DNA of 64,000 nt from Companilactobacillus formosensis (GTDB lineage: Bacteria > Bacillota > Bacilli > Lactobacillales > Lactobacillaceae): positions 183,840-247,839 of the forward strand of contig NZ_BJDU01000004.1 of the NCBI RefSeq assembly GCF_005405305.1, read 5' to 3'. The position numbers and the translations under genes are program-made. This document shows positions 37,281-49,223 of this stretch, one piece after another. The notes beneath the pieces were generated by a model, which ran no database searches, was not told where the DNA came from, and saw only the letters and a list, made by a program, of their open reading frames with translations. Numbering within the stretch: position 1 is the first letter of the stretch; each line of letters starts with the position of its first letter.

Positions 37281-38165
37281 ATGGAATTAAGAGTTTTGAA
37301 TTACTTTTTAATGGTTGCCCGTGAGGAAAATATTACTAGAGCAGCTAATTTATTACACATCAGTCAACCAACTTTATCACGACAAATTGCTAACTTAGAA
37401 GAAGAATTGGGCACTAAATTGTTCACTCGCCACAGCCACCAAATCACTTTGACTGAAGATGGTTTGTTACTGCGAAGACGTGCTCAAGAAATGCGCCAGC
37501 TCAGCGAAAAAATTAAAAGTGAGTTGTCGTCTGATCAAACAGAATTGAGCGGTGAAATTTCGATTGGTAGTGGGGAGTTACAAGGAATGAACGAATTGGG
37601 CGATATTATCGTCGCTTTTCACAAGAAATATCCTTTGGTAACTTTCAATATTCAAAGCGGCAATGCCGAAGATATTACTTTAGGCATTGAACAAGGCTTG
37701 TTAGATATGGCAATTTTTATTGAACCAGTCGATACGGGTAAATATGATTTTGTTCGTTTAATTCAAAAGGAAAATTGGGGCATTTTAGTTAGGAATGATT
37801 CGCCACTTGCCAAGTACGACCATATCGAACCAAAAGATTTAAAGAATCAAGAATTGATAATGTCGCGAAGTCAGGCTATGCAAAGTGAAATCAATCATTG
37901 GTTAGGAGAATACAAGAAAACTACTAGTTATTTATCAACTTATAATCTGCTCTATAATTCAGCAATCTTAGTTAAACGTGGTTTGGGGATTGCACTTTGT
38001 TTGAATCTTGAAGCAAAGTATGATGATGTGACCTTTGTGCCATTAAAACCAGAATTGGCGTACAGTTCAGTTTTAGCCTGGAAGTCAGAAGAAGTTACAT
38101 CTAGAACCGTTACTACATTCATTGATTTCACTAAGAAATACCTTAAAAACATTTCTAATAATTAA
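37281..38165 (+). CDS. LysR-family transcriptional regulator
   Basis: 294 residues: the N-terminal winged helix MELRVLNYFLMVAREENITRAA is followed by HISQPTLSRQIANLEEELG, then a two-lobe effector domain. AAGGAG sits before ATG 37281. An in-frame start 18 bases upstream lies in the preceding terminator. It heads a run of genes for reductases and related enzymes, which it may control, but a terminator separates it from the MerR gene, so it is a separate transcript. Confidence 0.9.
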   Translation: MELRVLNYFLMVAREENITRAANLLHISQPTLSRQIANLEEELGTKLFTRHSHQITLTEDGLLLRRRAQEMRQLSEKIKSELSSDQTELSGEISIGSGELQGMNELGDIIVAFHKKYPLVTFNIQSGNAEDITLGIEQGLLDMAIFIEPVDTGKYDFVRLIQKENWGILVRNDSPLAKYDHIEPKDLKNQELIMSRSQAMQSEINHWLGEYKKTTSYLSTYNLLYNSAILVKRGLGIALCLNLEAKYDDVTFVPLKPELAYSSVLAWKSEEVTSRTVTTFIDFTKKYLKNISNN

Positions 38166-38202
38166 AAATAAGCATTATACATATCAAAGAATAGGCGTCA
38201 TA

Positions 38203-38239
38203 ATATGGTTGTTCCGTTAAAGGGGCAACCATTTTTTGT
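38203..38239 (+). terminator. Terminator after the LysR gene
   Basis: ATGGTTG and CAACCAT flank a 13-base loop and are followed by TTTTTT. Confidence 0.8.
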
Positions 38240-38252
38240 TGAGAGAGCAAAT

Positions 38253-38606
38253 ATGAATAAAAAAGAAGTTAGCCAAAAATATCAAATTCCAGTTAGTATC
38301 CTCGATGAATATGAATCTTGGGGTTTATGTAATGTTGTGAAATTCGTTATGGGTGAGTGGCAATATGATGATCAAGATATTGAACGCCTAAGTACAATCA
38401 TGGCTTTGCACGATATGGGTTTTAAAAATGATGAGATTGAAAAATACATGCGTTTGTTGTTAGAAACAAAGAACTCTTCTGATGAGATAATTCAACTTTT
38501 AACTAAGAAACGTCAAAATAAACTCGACCAGATTCATTTTCAAGAGAAGCAACTAGAACGAATTGATTATTTACGATATAAAATTAAAAAATCACAGGAG
38601 AAATAA
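38253..38606 (+). CDS. MerR-family-like regulator
   Basis: 117 residues: an N-terminal HTH (KKEVSQKYQIPVSILDEYESWGL), a middle segment (WQYDDQDIERLSTIMALHDMGFKNDEIEKYM) and a C-terminal coiled coil (residues 75-115). This is the MerR architecture, but the region after the HTH is shorter and no metal-binding Cys is seen. ATG 38253 follows GAGAG. A longer frame would read through the terminator at 38203. It begins an operon with the aldo/keto reductase, one base after its stop. Confidence 0.75.
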   Translation: MNKKEVSQKYQIPVSILDEYESWGLCNVVKFVMGEWQYDDQDIERLSTIMALHDMGFKNDEIEKYMRLLLETKNSSDEIIQLLTKKRQNKLDQIHFQEKQLERIDYLRYKIKKSQEK

Positions 38607-38607
38607 T

Positions 38608-39564
38608 ATGAATTTAATGCAAAAAGATTTGAAAATGCCAAAAATTGCCTTAGGAACTTGGGCTTGGGGTGAAAGTAAGTCAGCTAATAAAGTTTTTGGC
38701 AATAGTTTAACTGCCAATGACTTAGAACCAATTTTTAACAAAGGAATGGAATTAGGCTTGAATCTTTGGGACACTGCCGCTGTATACAACGATGGTGATT
38801 CTGAAGCAATTTTAGGAAAATTCGTTAAGGAAATTGATCGGGACCAAGTAATTCTATCAACGAAATTTACTCCACAAATTGCTGATGGCAGTGATAAGGC
38901 TGTTGAGAATATGTTTGATGGCAGTGCTAATCGTTTAAATACTAATTTTGTTGACATTTATTGGATTCATAACGATGCTGATGTCGATAAGTGGACTAAA
39001 GAAATTATTCCCTTAGCTAAAGAAGGTAAGATTAAATATATTGGTGTTTCTAATCACAACTTAGAAGAAATCAAACGTGCTGACGAAATTTTACATGAAG
39101 CCGGATTTAAGATTTCAGCCATACAGAATCATTTCAGTATTTTGGACAGAACCTCAGAAACATCAGGAATCATTGATTATTGTAAGGAAAATGACATTAA
39201 TTTCTTCTCATACATGGTTTTGGAACAAGGTGCATTGTCAGGAAAATATGATACGAAGCATCCATTCCCAGAAGGCAGTGAACGTGCTCAAGTTTATAAC
39301 GACAAATTAGATAAATTGGAAGATTTAATCAATGGTATGAGAGAAATTGCTCAAAAGCATAATGTTGATGTAGCACAAATTCCTACCGCTTGGGCAGTTG
39401 CTAAAAATACTATTCCAATTATTGGAGCAACTAAGGTTAAACATATTGAAGATGCTGCAGAAGCTAGTGAAGTGGAATTGACTGCTAAAGAAGTTGCTAA
39501 ATTAGACGAATTGGGTAATAAGACAGCCGTTAATACAACACGTGTATGGGAACAAAATATGTAG
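38608..39564 (+). CDS. Aldo/keto reductase
   Basis: 318 residues of the AKR barrel. LGTWAWGE at the first strand, NLWDTAAVYNDGDSE with the catalytic Asp and Tyr, and STKFTP with the catalytic Lys are present, and the His is in IYWIHNDAD. The late IPIIGATKVKHIEDAAEA is the NADPH-binding end. ATG 38608 is preceded by GGAG. It reduces aldehydes or ketones; the substrate is unknown. Confidence 0.88.
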   Translation: MNLMQKDLKMPKIALGTWAWGESKSANKVFGNSLTANDLEPIFNKGMELGLNLWDTAAVYNDGDSEAILGKFVKEIDRDQVILSTKFTPQIADGSDKAVENMFDGSANRLNTNFVDIYWIHNDADVDKWTKEIIPLAKEGKIKYIGVSNHNLEEIKRADEILHEAGFKISAIQNHFSILDRTSETSGIIDYCKENDINFFSYMVLEQGALSGKYDTKHPFPEGSERAQVYNDKLDKLEDLINGMREIAQKHNVDVAQIPTAWAVAKNTIPIIGATKVKHIEDAAEASEVELTAKEVAKLDELGNKTAVNTTRVWEQNM

Positions 39565-39581
39565 TAAAGGAAGTAAATATT

Positions 39582-40592
39582 TTGAAGTATACAAAGTTAG
39601 GTAATACAGGATTGGATGTTTCAAGAATTTGTTTGGGAACGATGGGGTTCGGTCGACCTGATTCAGGAATGTTTCCTTGGGCAATTGATGCCGATGAAAG
39701 TGAAAAAGTCGTTCAAAAGGCTTTAGATTTAGGGATTAATTTCTTTGATACAGCCAATATTTATTCATACGGCGACAGTGAAGAATTCTTAGGCAAAGCT
39801 TTGAAGAAAAATGCTAATCGTGATGAAGTAGTCGTTGCTACAAAGGTTTTCTTTTCTCATTCTGACAAACCTAATCAAGTGGGACTATCGAGAAAAAATA
39901 TTTTGAGCAATATTGACAAAAGTTTGCAACGATTAGACATGGATTACGTCGATCTGTATATCATTCATCGTTGGGATTACAATACGCCGATTGAAGAAAC
40001 CATGGAAGCACTTCATGATGTTGTCAAAGCTGGTAAAGCTAGATATATCGGTGCTTCAGCAATGTATTCTTGGCAATTTGAAAAAGCCCAAGCTGTCGCT
40101 CGTGAACACAATTGGACGGAGTTTGTTTCGATGCAAAATCATTTAAATCTCTTGTATCGTGAAGAAGAACGCGAAATGATGCCACTTTGTGAAGATGAAA
40201 ATATTGCTGTGACACCTTATAGTCCTTTAGCTTCAGGTCATTTAACACGCCCAACTTGGAATGCGGATACTAAACGTTCACAAACTGACGCAGCTGCTAG
40301 AAGTAAGTACGATGCTTCGGAACAAAATGATTTAGAGATTATCAAGCGGGTCAAAGAAGTTGCTGATAGAGAAAATGCTACTATGGCTCAAGTTGCCTTA
40401 GCTTGGTTGCTACAAAAGAAACAAGTTGTTGCTCCAATCATCGGTGCTACTAATACTAAACATTTAGCTAGTTCAGTAGCTGCCATTGATCTGAAATTGT
40501 CACAAGATGACATTGATTATATGGAAGCACCTTATTTACCACATAAGCTAGTTGGTGCTTTTACTAAAGATGAAAATGATTTAACACGTTAG
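39582..40592 (+). CDS. Aldo/keto reductase, second type
   Basis: 336 residues. GLDVSRICLGTMGFG, NFFDTANIYSYGDSEEFLG, VATKVFF, LYIIHRWD and the C-terminal APIIGATNTKHL are the AKR motifs. It belongs to the YajO/PdxI-like subgroup, differing from the first reductase. I start at TTG 39582, supported by AAAGGAAG about ten bases upstream and by the usual N-terminus KYTKLGNTGLDVS. An ATG at 39546 lies inside the previous gene. Confidence 0.88.
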   Translation: MKYTKLGNTGLDVSRICLGTMGFGRPDSGMFPWAIDADESEKVVQKALDLGINFFDTANIYSYGDSEEFLGKALKKNANRDEVVVATKVFFSHSDKPNQVGLSRKNILSNIDKSLQRLDMDYVDLYIIHRWDYNTPIEETMEALHDVVKAGKARYIGASAMYSWQFEKAQAVAREHNWTEFVSMQNHLNLLYREEEREMMPLCEDENIAVTPYSPLASGHLTRPTWNADTKRSQTDAAARSKYDASEQNDLEIIKRVKEVADRENATMAQVALAWLLQKKQVVAPIIGATNTKHLASSVAAIDLKLSQDDIDYMEAPYLPHKLVGAFTKDENDLTR

Positions 40593-40601
40593 GAGAAATT
40601 T

Positions 40602-41243
40602 ATGACTAAAATTATTATTTTGGGAGCTCACGGACAAACAGCTCGAATCGTTACTGATGAATTATTAAAAAATTCTGATATTGAATTGAAGTTATTTTTG
40701 AGAAATAGTACTCGTCTTAATCAATACCAAGACAATCCACGAGTAGAACTAATTGAAGGCGATGTTTTAAATACAGAACAATTAATGCAGGCAATGCAAG
40801 ATGTCGATTTAGTTTATTCAAATGTTGGCGGAGTTGATTTAGCTGAGCAAACTAAGAGCATTATTAAAGCTATGGATCAAGCCGACAAAAAACGTCTGAT
40901 TTTTATTAGTTCGTTGGGAGCTTATCATGAAGTTCCTGGTAAATTTGGTGAATGGAATGAAACTGCCATTGCTAGCTTTTTGCCTGGATTTAGAGAATCA
41001 GCCAAATTGATTGAAGATTCTGATTTGGATTACACCATGATTCGTCCTGCTTGGATGGATAATAAGGATGAAATTGATTACGAGACAACACAAAAAAATG
41101 AACCATTCAAAGGAACGGAAGTTTCTCGTAAAAGTATCGCAGATTTTGTGATTAAATTGATCAATAATCCTCAAACTCATATTGGAGAAAGCGTTGGGTT
41201 AAATAAGCCTAATACTGATGGAGATAAACCCGCATGGATATAA
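40602..41243 (+). CDS. NmrA-like NAD(P)-binding protein
   Basis: 213 residues of an atypical short-chain dehydrogenase fold. The glycine motif ILGAHGQTARIV binds the dinucleotide, with SNVGGVD and FISSLGAYHEV in the core, and YTMIRPAWM near the usual Tyr position. It could be a redox sensor or an oxidoreductase. It starts nine bases after the previous stop and overlaps the next gene by ten bases, so it belongs to the same operon. Confidence 0.85.
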   Translation: MTKIIILGAHGQTARIVTDELLKNSDIELKLFLRNSTRLNQYQDNPRVELIEGDVLNTEQLMQAMQDVDLVYSNVGGVDLAEQTKSIIKAMDQADKKRLIFISSLGAYHEVPGKFGEWNETAIASFLPGFRESAKLIEDSDLDYTMIRPAWMDNKDEIDYETTQKNEPFKGTEVSRKSIADFVIKLINNPQTHIGESVGLNKPNTDGDKPAWI

Positions 41244-42145
41244 AAATTGATGCTTTTGCTCATGTATTGCCAGTTGATTTATTAAATAATATAAGAAGTG
41301 ATTTTCCAGATGTTATTGAGAAAAATCCATTCTTGAAAATTCCGGCATTGACTGATTTAAACATTCGTCGTAAAGATTTCCCTAAAGATGTCAAACAAGT
41401 CATTTCAAATGTAAATTTGAATCCTGAGGATTATTTTGATGGTAAAAAAGCTGCTCAATTGTGTTGGGATGCTAATGAAGAATTATTGAAATTAGTAAAC
41501 GAAAACGAAGATGTTTTTGTTGGAGCAGTGGCTATGGTACCGATGAATAATATTTCTAAAGCAATTGAAATAATTGAGCAACAAGTAGTACCTAATGATA
41601 AATTTGTTGGAATTCAATTGTTTACGCAAGCATTGGACAAATCAATTGCCAATGTGAAATATGAGCCAATCTTTATTGAAATGAGTAAAGTTGACTTGCC
41701 AATATTTTTACATCCGGTCTTTGATAATAGTAAAAAAGATAACAATATTACTTTTAGTTGGGAATACGAGTTGACTCAAGCAATGATGCAAATCGTTCAG
41801 GCTGGTTATTTTGAAAAATATCCTAATTTAAAAATTATTGTTCATCATGCTGGAGCTATGGTTCCCTTCTTTGCAGGTAGAATCAAATATACGATGACTG
41901 ATCAAGAGTATCGTGATTTCAAGAAATTTTATGTTGATACAGCTATCTTGGGTAATCCTAAAGCCTTAGAGTTAGCAATTGACTTTTTCGGTAGTGAACA
42001 TATGGTATTTGGAACGGATGCGCCTTTTGCAGTGATGCCTAACGGAGCGACTGAACAAATTGTTGACGCTATTAATGATATGAGAATTTCAACAACCACT
42101 CGGGATGATATTTTTTCCAATAATTTTCTTAAAATAATTAGATAG
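41234..42145 (+). CDS. Amidohydrolase family protein (ACMSD-like)
   Basis: 303 residues of the amidohydrolase_2 fold. FAHVLP carries a single His in place of the usual HxH pair (it reads D-A-F-A-H), IFLHPVFD gives a His, LKIIVHHAGAMVPF gives two His, and FGTDAPFA gives the Asp. Members decarboxylate or hydrolyse small aromatic or carboxylic compounds. Loss of one metal-site His would be notable, but the fold and other ligands fit. It is co-transcribed with the NmrA-like and aldo/keto reductase genes. Confidence 0.8.
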   Translation: MDIKIDAFAHVLPVDLLNNIRSDFPDVIEKNPFLKIPALTDLNIRRKDFPKDVKQVISNVNLNPEDYFDGKKAAQLCWDANEELLKLVNENEDVFVGAVAMVPMNNISKAIEIIEQQVVPNDKFVGIQLFTQALDKSIANVKYEPIFIEMSKVDLPIFLHPVFDNSKKDNNITFSWEYELTQAMMQIVQAGYFEKYPNLKIIVHHAGAMVPFFAGRIKYTMTDQEYRDFKKFYVDTAILGNPKALELAIDFFGSEHMVFGTDAPFAVMPNGATEQIVDAINDMRISTTTRDDIFSNNFLKIIR

Positions 42146-42156
42146 TGAGGAAGATA

Positions 42157-42726
42157 ATGACTAAAACACTTTACTTAATGCGCCACGGACAGACTTTATT
42201 CAATCAATTGCATAAGATTCAAGGAGCTTGTGATTCGCCTTTGACACAACAAGGAATTGATGATGCCAAAAAAGTTGGACAAATGTTTAAAGATAAGGGG
42301 ATTGTTTTTGATCATGCATATTCCTCAACTCAAGAACGTGCCAGTGATACTTTGGAATTGATTACTAAGCAACCATATCAACGTTTAAAGGGCCTTAAAG
42401 AATGGAATTTTGGTGTTTTTGAGGGCGAAAGTGAGAGATTGAATCCGAAGCCAAATCCAAAAATTGGTTCATATGGTGATTTCTTTGTTCAATATGGTGG
42501 TGAATCGGTTGATGACGTTCAACAACGTGTAAATCAAACTTTGACTGAAATTATGGAACAATCTGATGCCAAAAATGTTTTGGCCGTTAGTCATGGTGGT
42601 GCAATTCATTCGTTCGTCTTGAAGTGGGCTAGAGATCATACAATTCATATTTCAAATTGTTCAGCCATGAAATTTTCTTATGACAATGGTGTTTTCAAAT
42701 ATGAAGAAACGATAGAAGCCGATTAA
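42157..42726 (+). CDS. Histidine phosphatase family protein
   Basis: 189 residues. LYLMRHGQTLFN carries the phospho-accepting His, STQERASDTLEL the conserved Arg, the EWNFGVFEGE region the acid/base Glu, and LAVSHGGAIHSF the second His. It resembles phosphoglycerate-mutase-like phosphatases; the substrate is unknown. I start at ATG 42157 behind GAGGAAG. A second, broken copy follows directly. Confidence 0.88.
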   Translation: MTKTLYLMRHGQTLFNQLHKIQGACDSPLTQQGIDDAKKVGQMFKDKGIVFDHAYSSTQERASDTLELITKQPYQRLKGLKEWNFGVFEGESERLNPKPNPKIGSYGDFFVQYGGESVDDVQQRVNQTLTEIMEQSDAKNVLAVSHGGAIHSFVLKWARDHTIHISNCSAMKFSYDNGVFKYEETIEAD

Positions 42727-42728
42727 AA

Positions 42729-43316
42729 ATGACCAAAATACTTTATTTAATGCGTCATGGTTAAACACTTTTTAATGTTTTACATAAGAACCAAGGAGTC
42801 TGTGATTCACCACTAACACAACAAGGTATTGCTGATGCTAAGAGGGTTCATGAATACTTGCAACAAAATAATATTAAATTTGATCATGCTTATACTTCTA
42901 CTCAAGAACGAGCAATTGATACTTTGGAATTAGTGACTGACCAACCTTACCAACGCTTAAAGGGATTAAAGGAATGGAATTTTGGTTTGCTGGAAGGTGA
43001 GAATCAACGTTTAAACCCTCCTTTTGACAGTAAAATTGGCTCTGTTGGCAATGGTTATGTTCAATATGGTGGAGATTCAGCTGATGCAGTTCAGAGTCGA
43101 ATGGTAAAGACACTAACAAGTATTATGATTAAAAAGGATCATAATCGTGTTTTGGTAGTAGGTCATGGGGCTTCAACTTATTTATTTTTGAAAAATTGGA
43201 TACCGTTAGATGAGTTGTTAAATCATATTGAAATGCGCAATTGTGCAATTTTGAAGTTTTCGTTTGATGATGAGACGAAGAAATTTACTTATTTAGAAAC
43301 AATCAATGTAAACTAA
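42729..43316 (+). pseudogene. Histidine phosphatase duplicate with a nonsense mutation
   Basis: The frame from ATG 42729 reads MTKILYLMRHG and then TAA at 42762-42764, exactly where the upstream paralogue has the Gln of RHGQT (CAA to TAA). After the stop the same frame continues to 43316 with all later motifs (STQERAIDTLEL, EWNFGLLEGE, VLVVGHGAST) undamaged. A single substitution therefore removed the catalytic N-terminus, probably recently. A shorter product from an internal start near 42858 would lack the RHG motif and be inactive. Confidence 0.85.
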
Positions 43317-43344
43317 AGATTATAAAAATTTACTGGTGTGGCTT

Positions 43345-44220
43345 ATGAATCTAATTGAAAAAATAAAAAAAGTAACTAATGAATCTAAGGAATCAAAAAA
43401 AGCTATAGGTAATTTTATTCTGGATAATCAAAATAATTTAAATGATTATACAGTAGAACAAATCTCACTTTTAACATATACATCTAAGGCAACGGTTGTA
43501 AGATTCGCGCATTCCTTGGGATATACAGGATGGCGTGAATTTTTGCGTAACTTTAATATCGATTTATCTTATTGGAATAAAGTTTCAGATGGAGTTGATG
43601 CAAACTATCCATTTAAAGCAAATGATTCTGTTGAAAAAATTGCTATTCAAATGAAAGAACTACACATACAAAGCATCGAAGATACTGTTGGGTTGATTAA
43701 TTATGGTGATTTAAAAAACGTTGCAAAATTGATGTATGACTCGAAACGTATTATTATTTTTGCTGCTAGTCCCAATGATTATTTAGCAAAAACTTTTCAA
43801 AGAAAAATGTTATCAATTGGCAGGCACGTTGAAATAGCCATTAATGGAGAAATGGGATTAATGGCGGGATCGTTGACTGCAAATGATTGTTCACTAATAA
43901 TTTCTTATTCTGGGAGTAAAATTAGTCCGGCTGTACAGCATATTAATTTGTTAAAATTTTCTAAAACACCTGTGGTGGCAATAACGAGTAAGGAAAAAAG
44001 CTATTTAACTGAAAGGTCAAATTACGTCTTAAAAATTTCGTCAAGAGAAAGAATGTATAAAAAAATAGAAAATTTTGCGACTGAAGTATCGATTATCTAT
44101 GTGTTAAATTTATTATTTTCTTTGTATTTTCAAATTGATTACGATGCCAATAGACAGTATAGATTGACAAGTTCGAGTTTATTGGAACATGGTCGTGAAA
44201 ATGAAAATATAGAGCAATGA
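43345..44220 (+). CDS. RpiR-family transcriptional regulator
   Basis: 291 residues: an N-terminal HTH (YTVEQISLLTYTSKATVVRFAHSLGYTGWREF) and a C-terminal SIS domain (about 110-260; IIIFAASPNDYLAKTF, IISYSGSKISPAV) that binds phosphosugars. It lies just upstream of the beta-glucoside PTS and phospho-beta-glucosidase genes and is the likely regulator. ATG 43345 is nine bases into the longer frame, which starts at a GTG. Confidence 0.88.
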   Translation: MNLIEKIKKVTNESKESKKAIGNFILDNQNNLNDYTVEQISLLTYTSKATVVRFAHSLGYTGWREFLRNFNIDLSYWNKVSDGVDANYPFKANDSVEKIAIQMKELHIQSIEDTVGLINYGDLKNVAKLMYDSKRIIIFAASPNDYLAKTFQRKMLSIGRHVEIAINGEMGLMAGSLTANDCSLIISYSGSKISPAVQHINLLKFSKTPVVAITSKEKSYLTERSNYVLKISSRERMYKKIENFATEVSIIYVLNLLFSLYFQIDYDANRQYRLTSSSLLEHGRENENIEQ

Positions 44221-44262
44221 GGGACTGTAAAATCAAGAAGGATTTTGCGGTTTTTTTTTGCT
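44219..44262 (+). terminator. Terminator after the RpiR gene
   Basis: TGTAAAATC and GATTTTGCG form a stem around AAGAAG, followed by nine T residues. Confidence 0.8.
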
Positions 44263-44270
44263 TATTTTTT

Positions 44271-44329
44271 TGTTTCAAATTGTTTCATAATATTTATATT
44301 TTCTTGTGTTAAAAATGAAACCTTGTTTC
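44271..44329 (+). promoter_or_regulatory. Cluster of TGTTTC motifs upstream of the beta-glucoside operon
   Basis: TGTTTCA occurs at 44271 and 44281 in direct orientation, and TGAAAC/GTTTC face each other at 44316-44329. Repeated half-sites of this kind suit a dimeric regulator such as the adjacent RpiR protein. Confidence 0.4.
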
Positions 44330-44346
44330 GTAGTTGCATATATTGT

Positions 44347-44360
44347 AGAAAGCGCTTACT
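44347..44360 (+). promoter_or_regulatory. cre-like site of the beta-glucoside operon
   Basis: AGAAAGCGCTTACT matches 12 of 14 positions of the CcpA operator consensus, about 57 bp before the start codon. Confidence 0.6.
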
Positions 44361-44416
44361 TACGATGGTATTGTAAAAACGTTAAGAGATTAGGACAAAG
44401 TAAGGAGTAAATAAAT

Positions 44417-47691
<3,275 letters not shown>

Positions 47692-47693
47692 AA

Positions 47694-47742
47694 CTAAAAA
47701 ATCCGTACCAACTAAAAATAGTTGATACGGATTTTTTTGAGG
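47694..47742. terminator. Bidirectional terminator
   Basis: AAAAAATCCGTA and TACGGATTTTTT with CAACTA/TAGTTG inside, between convergent operons. Confidence 0.9.
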
Positions 47743-47744
47743 TT

Positions 47745-48500
47745 TTATTTTGTGGTTTTTTCATCATTAAAAGTAATACCGGATAGGAAATCTTTAATTC
47801 TAGTTGTGGGATGGTTAAAGAACTTATCAGGAGTGTCATCGAAGAGGATATCGCCATCTTCAACGAAGACAATCTTGTCCGCAACTGAACGAGCAAATTC
47901 CATATTGTGAGTCACAATAATCATTGATTGTCCCATTTTACTTAATTCTTCTAGAATCAAAAGAACTTGTGTTTCTAGCTCTGGATCCAAAGCACTCGTT
48001 GGTTCATCCAACAAGACGTATTCAGGATTCATCGCTAAAGCACGACAGATAGAAATACGTTGTTGTTGACCACCAGATAATTGACTAGGGAAACGATCAG
48101 CGTACTCACCTAAACCAACTTGTTCTAGTAATTTACGAGCTTTTTCTTCAGTTTCTTGCTTAGGCTGTTTCAAAACAGTAATTGGTGCAGTAGTAATATT
48201 TTGCAACACTGTTAAATTAGGAAATAGGTTCCAGTTTTGGAAAACCATACTAGTTTTCTTACGAACATCAAAACTGAGTTTTTTAGAAACAGGTTGAGAA
48301 TAGTCTAGTTTGATATCACCAAAATCTAAAATGCCACTTTCTGGACGGACGAGTAAATCAAGTGAACGAAGCAGAGTTGATTTACCTGAACCAGAAGGTC
48401 CCAAAATAACTGTAGTTTTACCAGATGGAAAGTCAACGCTCAAGTCCTTTAAAACTTCTTTGCCATCATATTTTTTAACGATATTTTTAACAGAAATCAT
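47745..48500 (-). CDS. Amino-acid ABC transporter ATP-binding protein
   Basis: 251 residues: Walker A in LGPSGSGKSTLLRS, signature LSGGQQQRISICRALA, Walker B in YVLLDEPTSALDPE and the H-loop His in IIVTHNMEFA. It belongs to the polar amino-acid (GlnQ-like) group. It starts at the last base of the permease gene, so the permease and ATPase are translationally coupled. The cysteine-synthesis genes just upstream on the same strand point to cystine or a related amino acid. Confidence 0.92.
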   Translation of the reverse strand: MISVKNIVKKYDGKEVLKDLSVDFPSGKTTVILGPSGSGKSTLLRSLDLLVRPESGILDFGDIKLDYSQPVSKKLSFDVRKKTSMVFQNWNLFPNLTVLQNITTAPITVLKQPKQETEEKARKLLEQVGLGEYADRFPSQLSGGQQQRISICRALAMNPEYVLLDEPTSALDPELETQVLLILEELSKMGQSMIIVTHNMEFARSVADKIVFVEDGDILFDDTPDKFFNHPTTRIKDFLSGITFNDEKTTK

Positions 48501-49195
48501 TAAGCTTCACTCCCTTTAACATATTTTGAAGTTCTGCGTTCGAGATAATGTTGTAAGAAAGTAAGCAAAGTACAAATTACAGCATAAAGAGCAGCAGCCA
48601 ATGTGTACATTAATAATGGTTGATAGTTTTTAGCAGTAATTTGTTGACTGACTTGGAACATTTCCAAAATCGTGATTGAACTGGCCAAAGACGTATCCTT
48701 TACCAAACTAATAAATGAATTAGAAAGTGGTGGTAAAGCAATTCTGACGGCTTGAGGCAAAACGATTTTCATCAAAGTTTGCTTAGTTGTGAAGTTCAGT
48801 GTAAAAGCAGCATCCCATTGATCTTGAGGAACTGATAACAAGGCTGAACGAATCGTTTCTGAAGCATACGCACCAGTGTTCATTGAGAAACCAATTACCG
48901 CCGCAATGAAGGGTGATAATTGAATTCCGGCACTAGGTAAACCGAAGAAAATAATGAACAATTGAACTAGTAATGGAGTTGAACGAAAGACCCAGACGTA
49001 GAAGTTGGCAATAGCTCTTAGAACTAACCAAGGGTATTTGATCAACTTGTTTTCACTAGGTTGAATGAACTTAATCAAAGCTGTTAAAACGGCTAAGATC
49101 AGTCCGAAGAAAAATGAAACTAGAGCTAGCGGAATGGTGTACTGCAACATCGCAGTGAGCATTTCCGGTAATGACGTAATGATTATGTGCCACAT
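48500..49195 (-). CDS. Amino-acid ABC transporter permease
   Basis: 231 residues with about five membrane helices. The HisM-type permease signature is visible around GAYASETIRSALLSVPQDQWDAAFTLNF, which contacts the ATPase. Together with the following ATPase and the preceding lipoprotein it makes a single-permease importer. GGAGG lies before the ATG. Confidence 0.92.
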   Translation of the reverse strand: MWHIIITSLPEMLTAMLQYTIPLALVSFFFGLILAVLTALIKFIQPSENKLIKYPWLVLRAIANFYVWVFRSTPLLVQLFIIFFGLPSAGIQLSPFIAAVIGFSMNTGAYASETIRSALLSVPQDQWDAAFTLNFTTKQTLMKIVLPQAVRIALPPLSNSFISLVKDTSLASSITILEMFQVSQQITAKNYQPLLMYTLAAALYAVICTLLTFLQHYLERRTSKYVKGSEA

Positions 49196-49223
49196 GAAAT
49201 AAAAATCCTCCTGGGTTTAATGG

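Noticed and set aside
42858..43316. The open part of the second phosphatase as a functional shorter gene.
   Set aside because: It would lack the RHG catalytic motif, and the frame upstream of the stop is still recognisably homologous to the intact paralogue.
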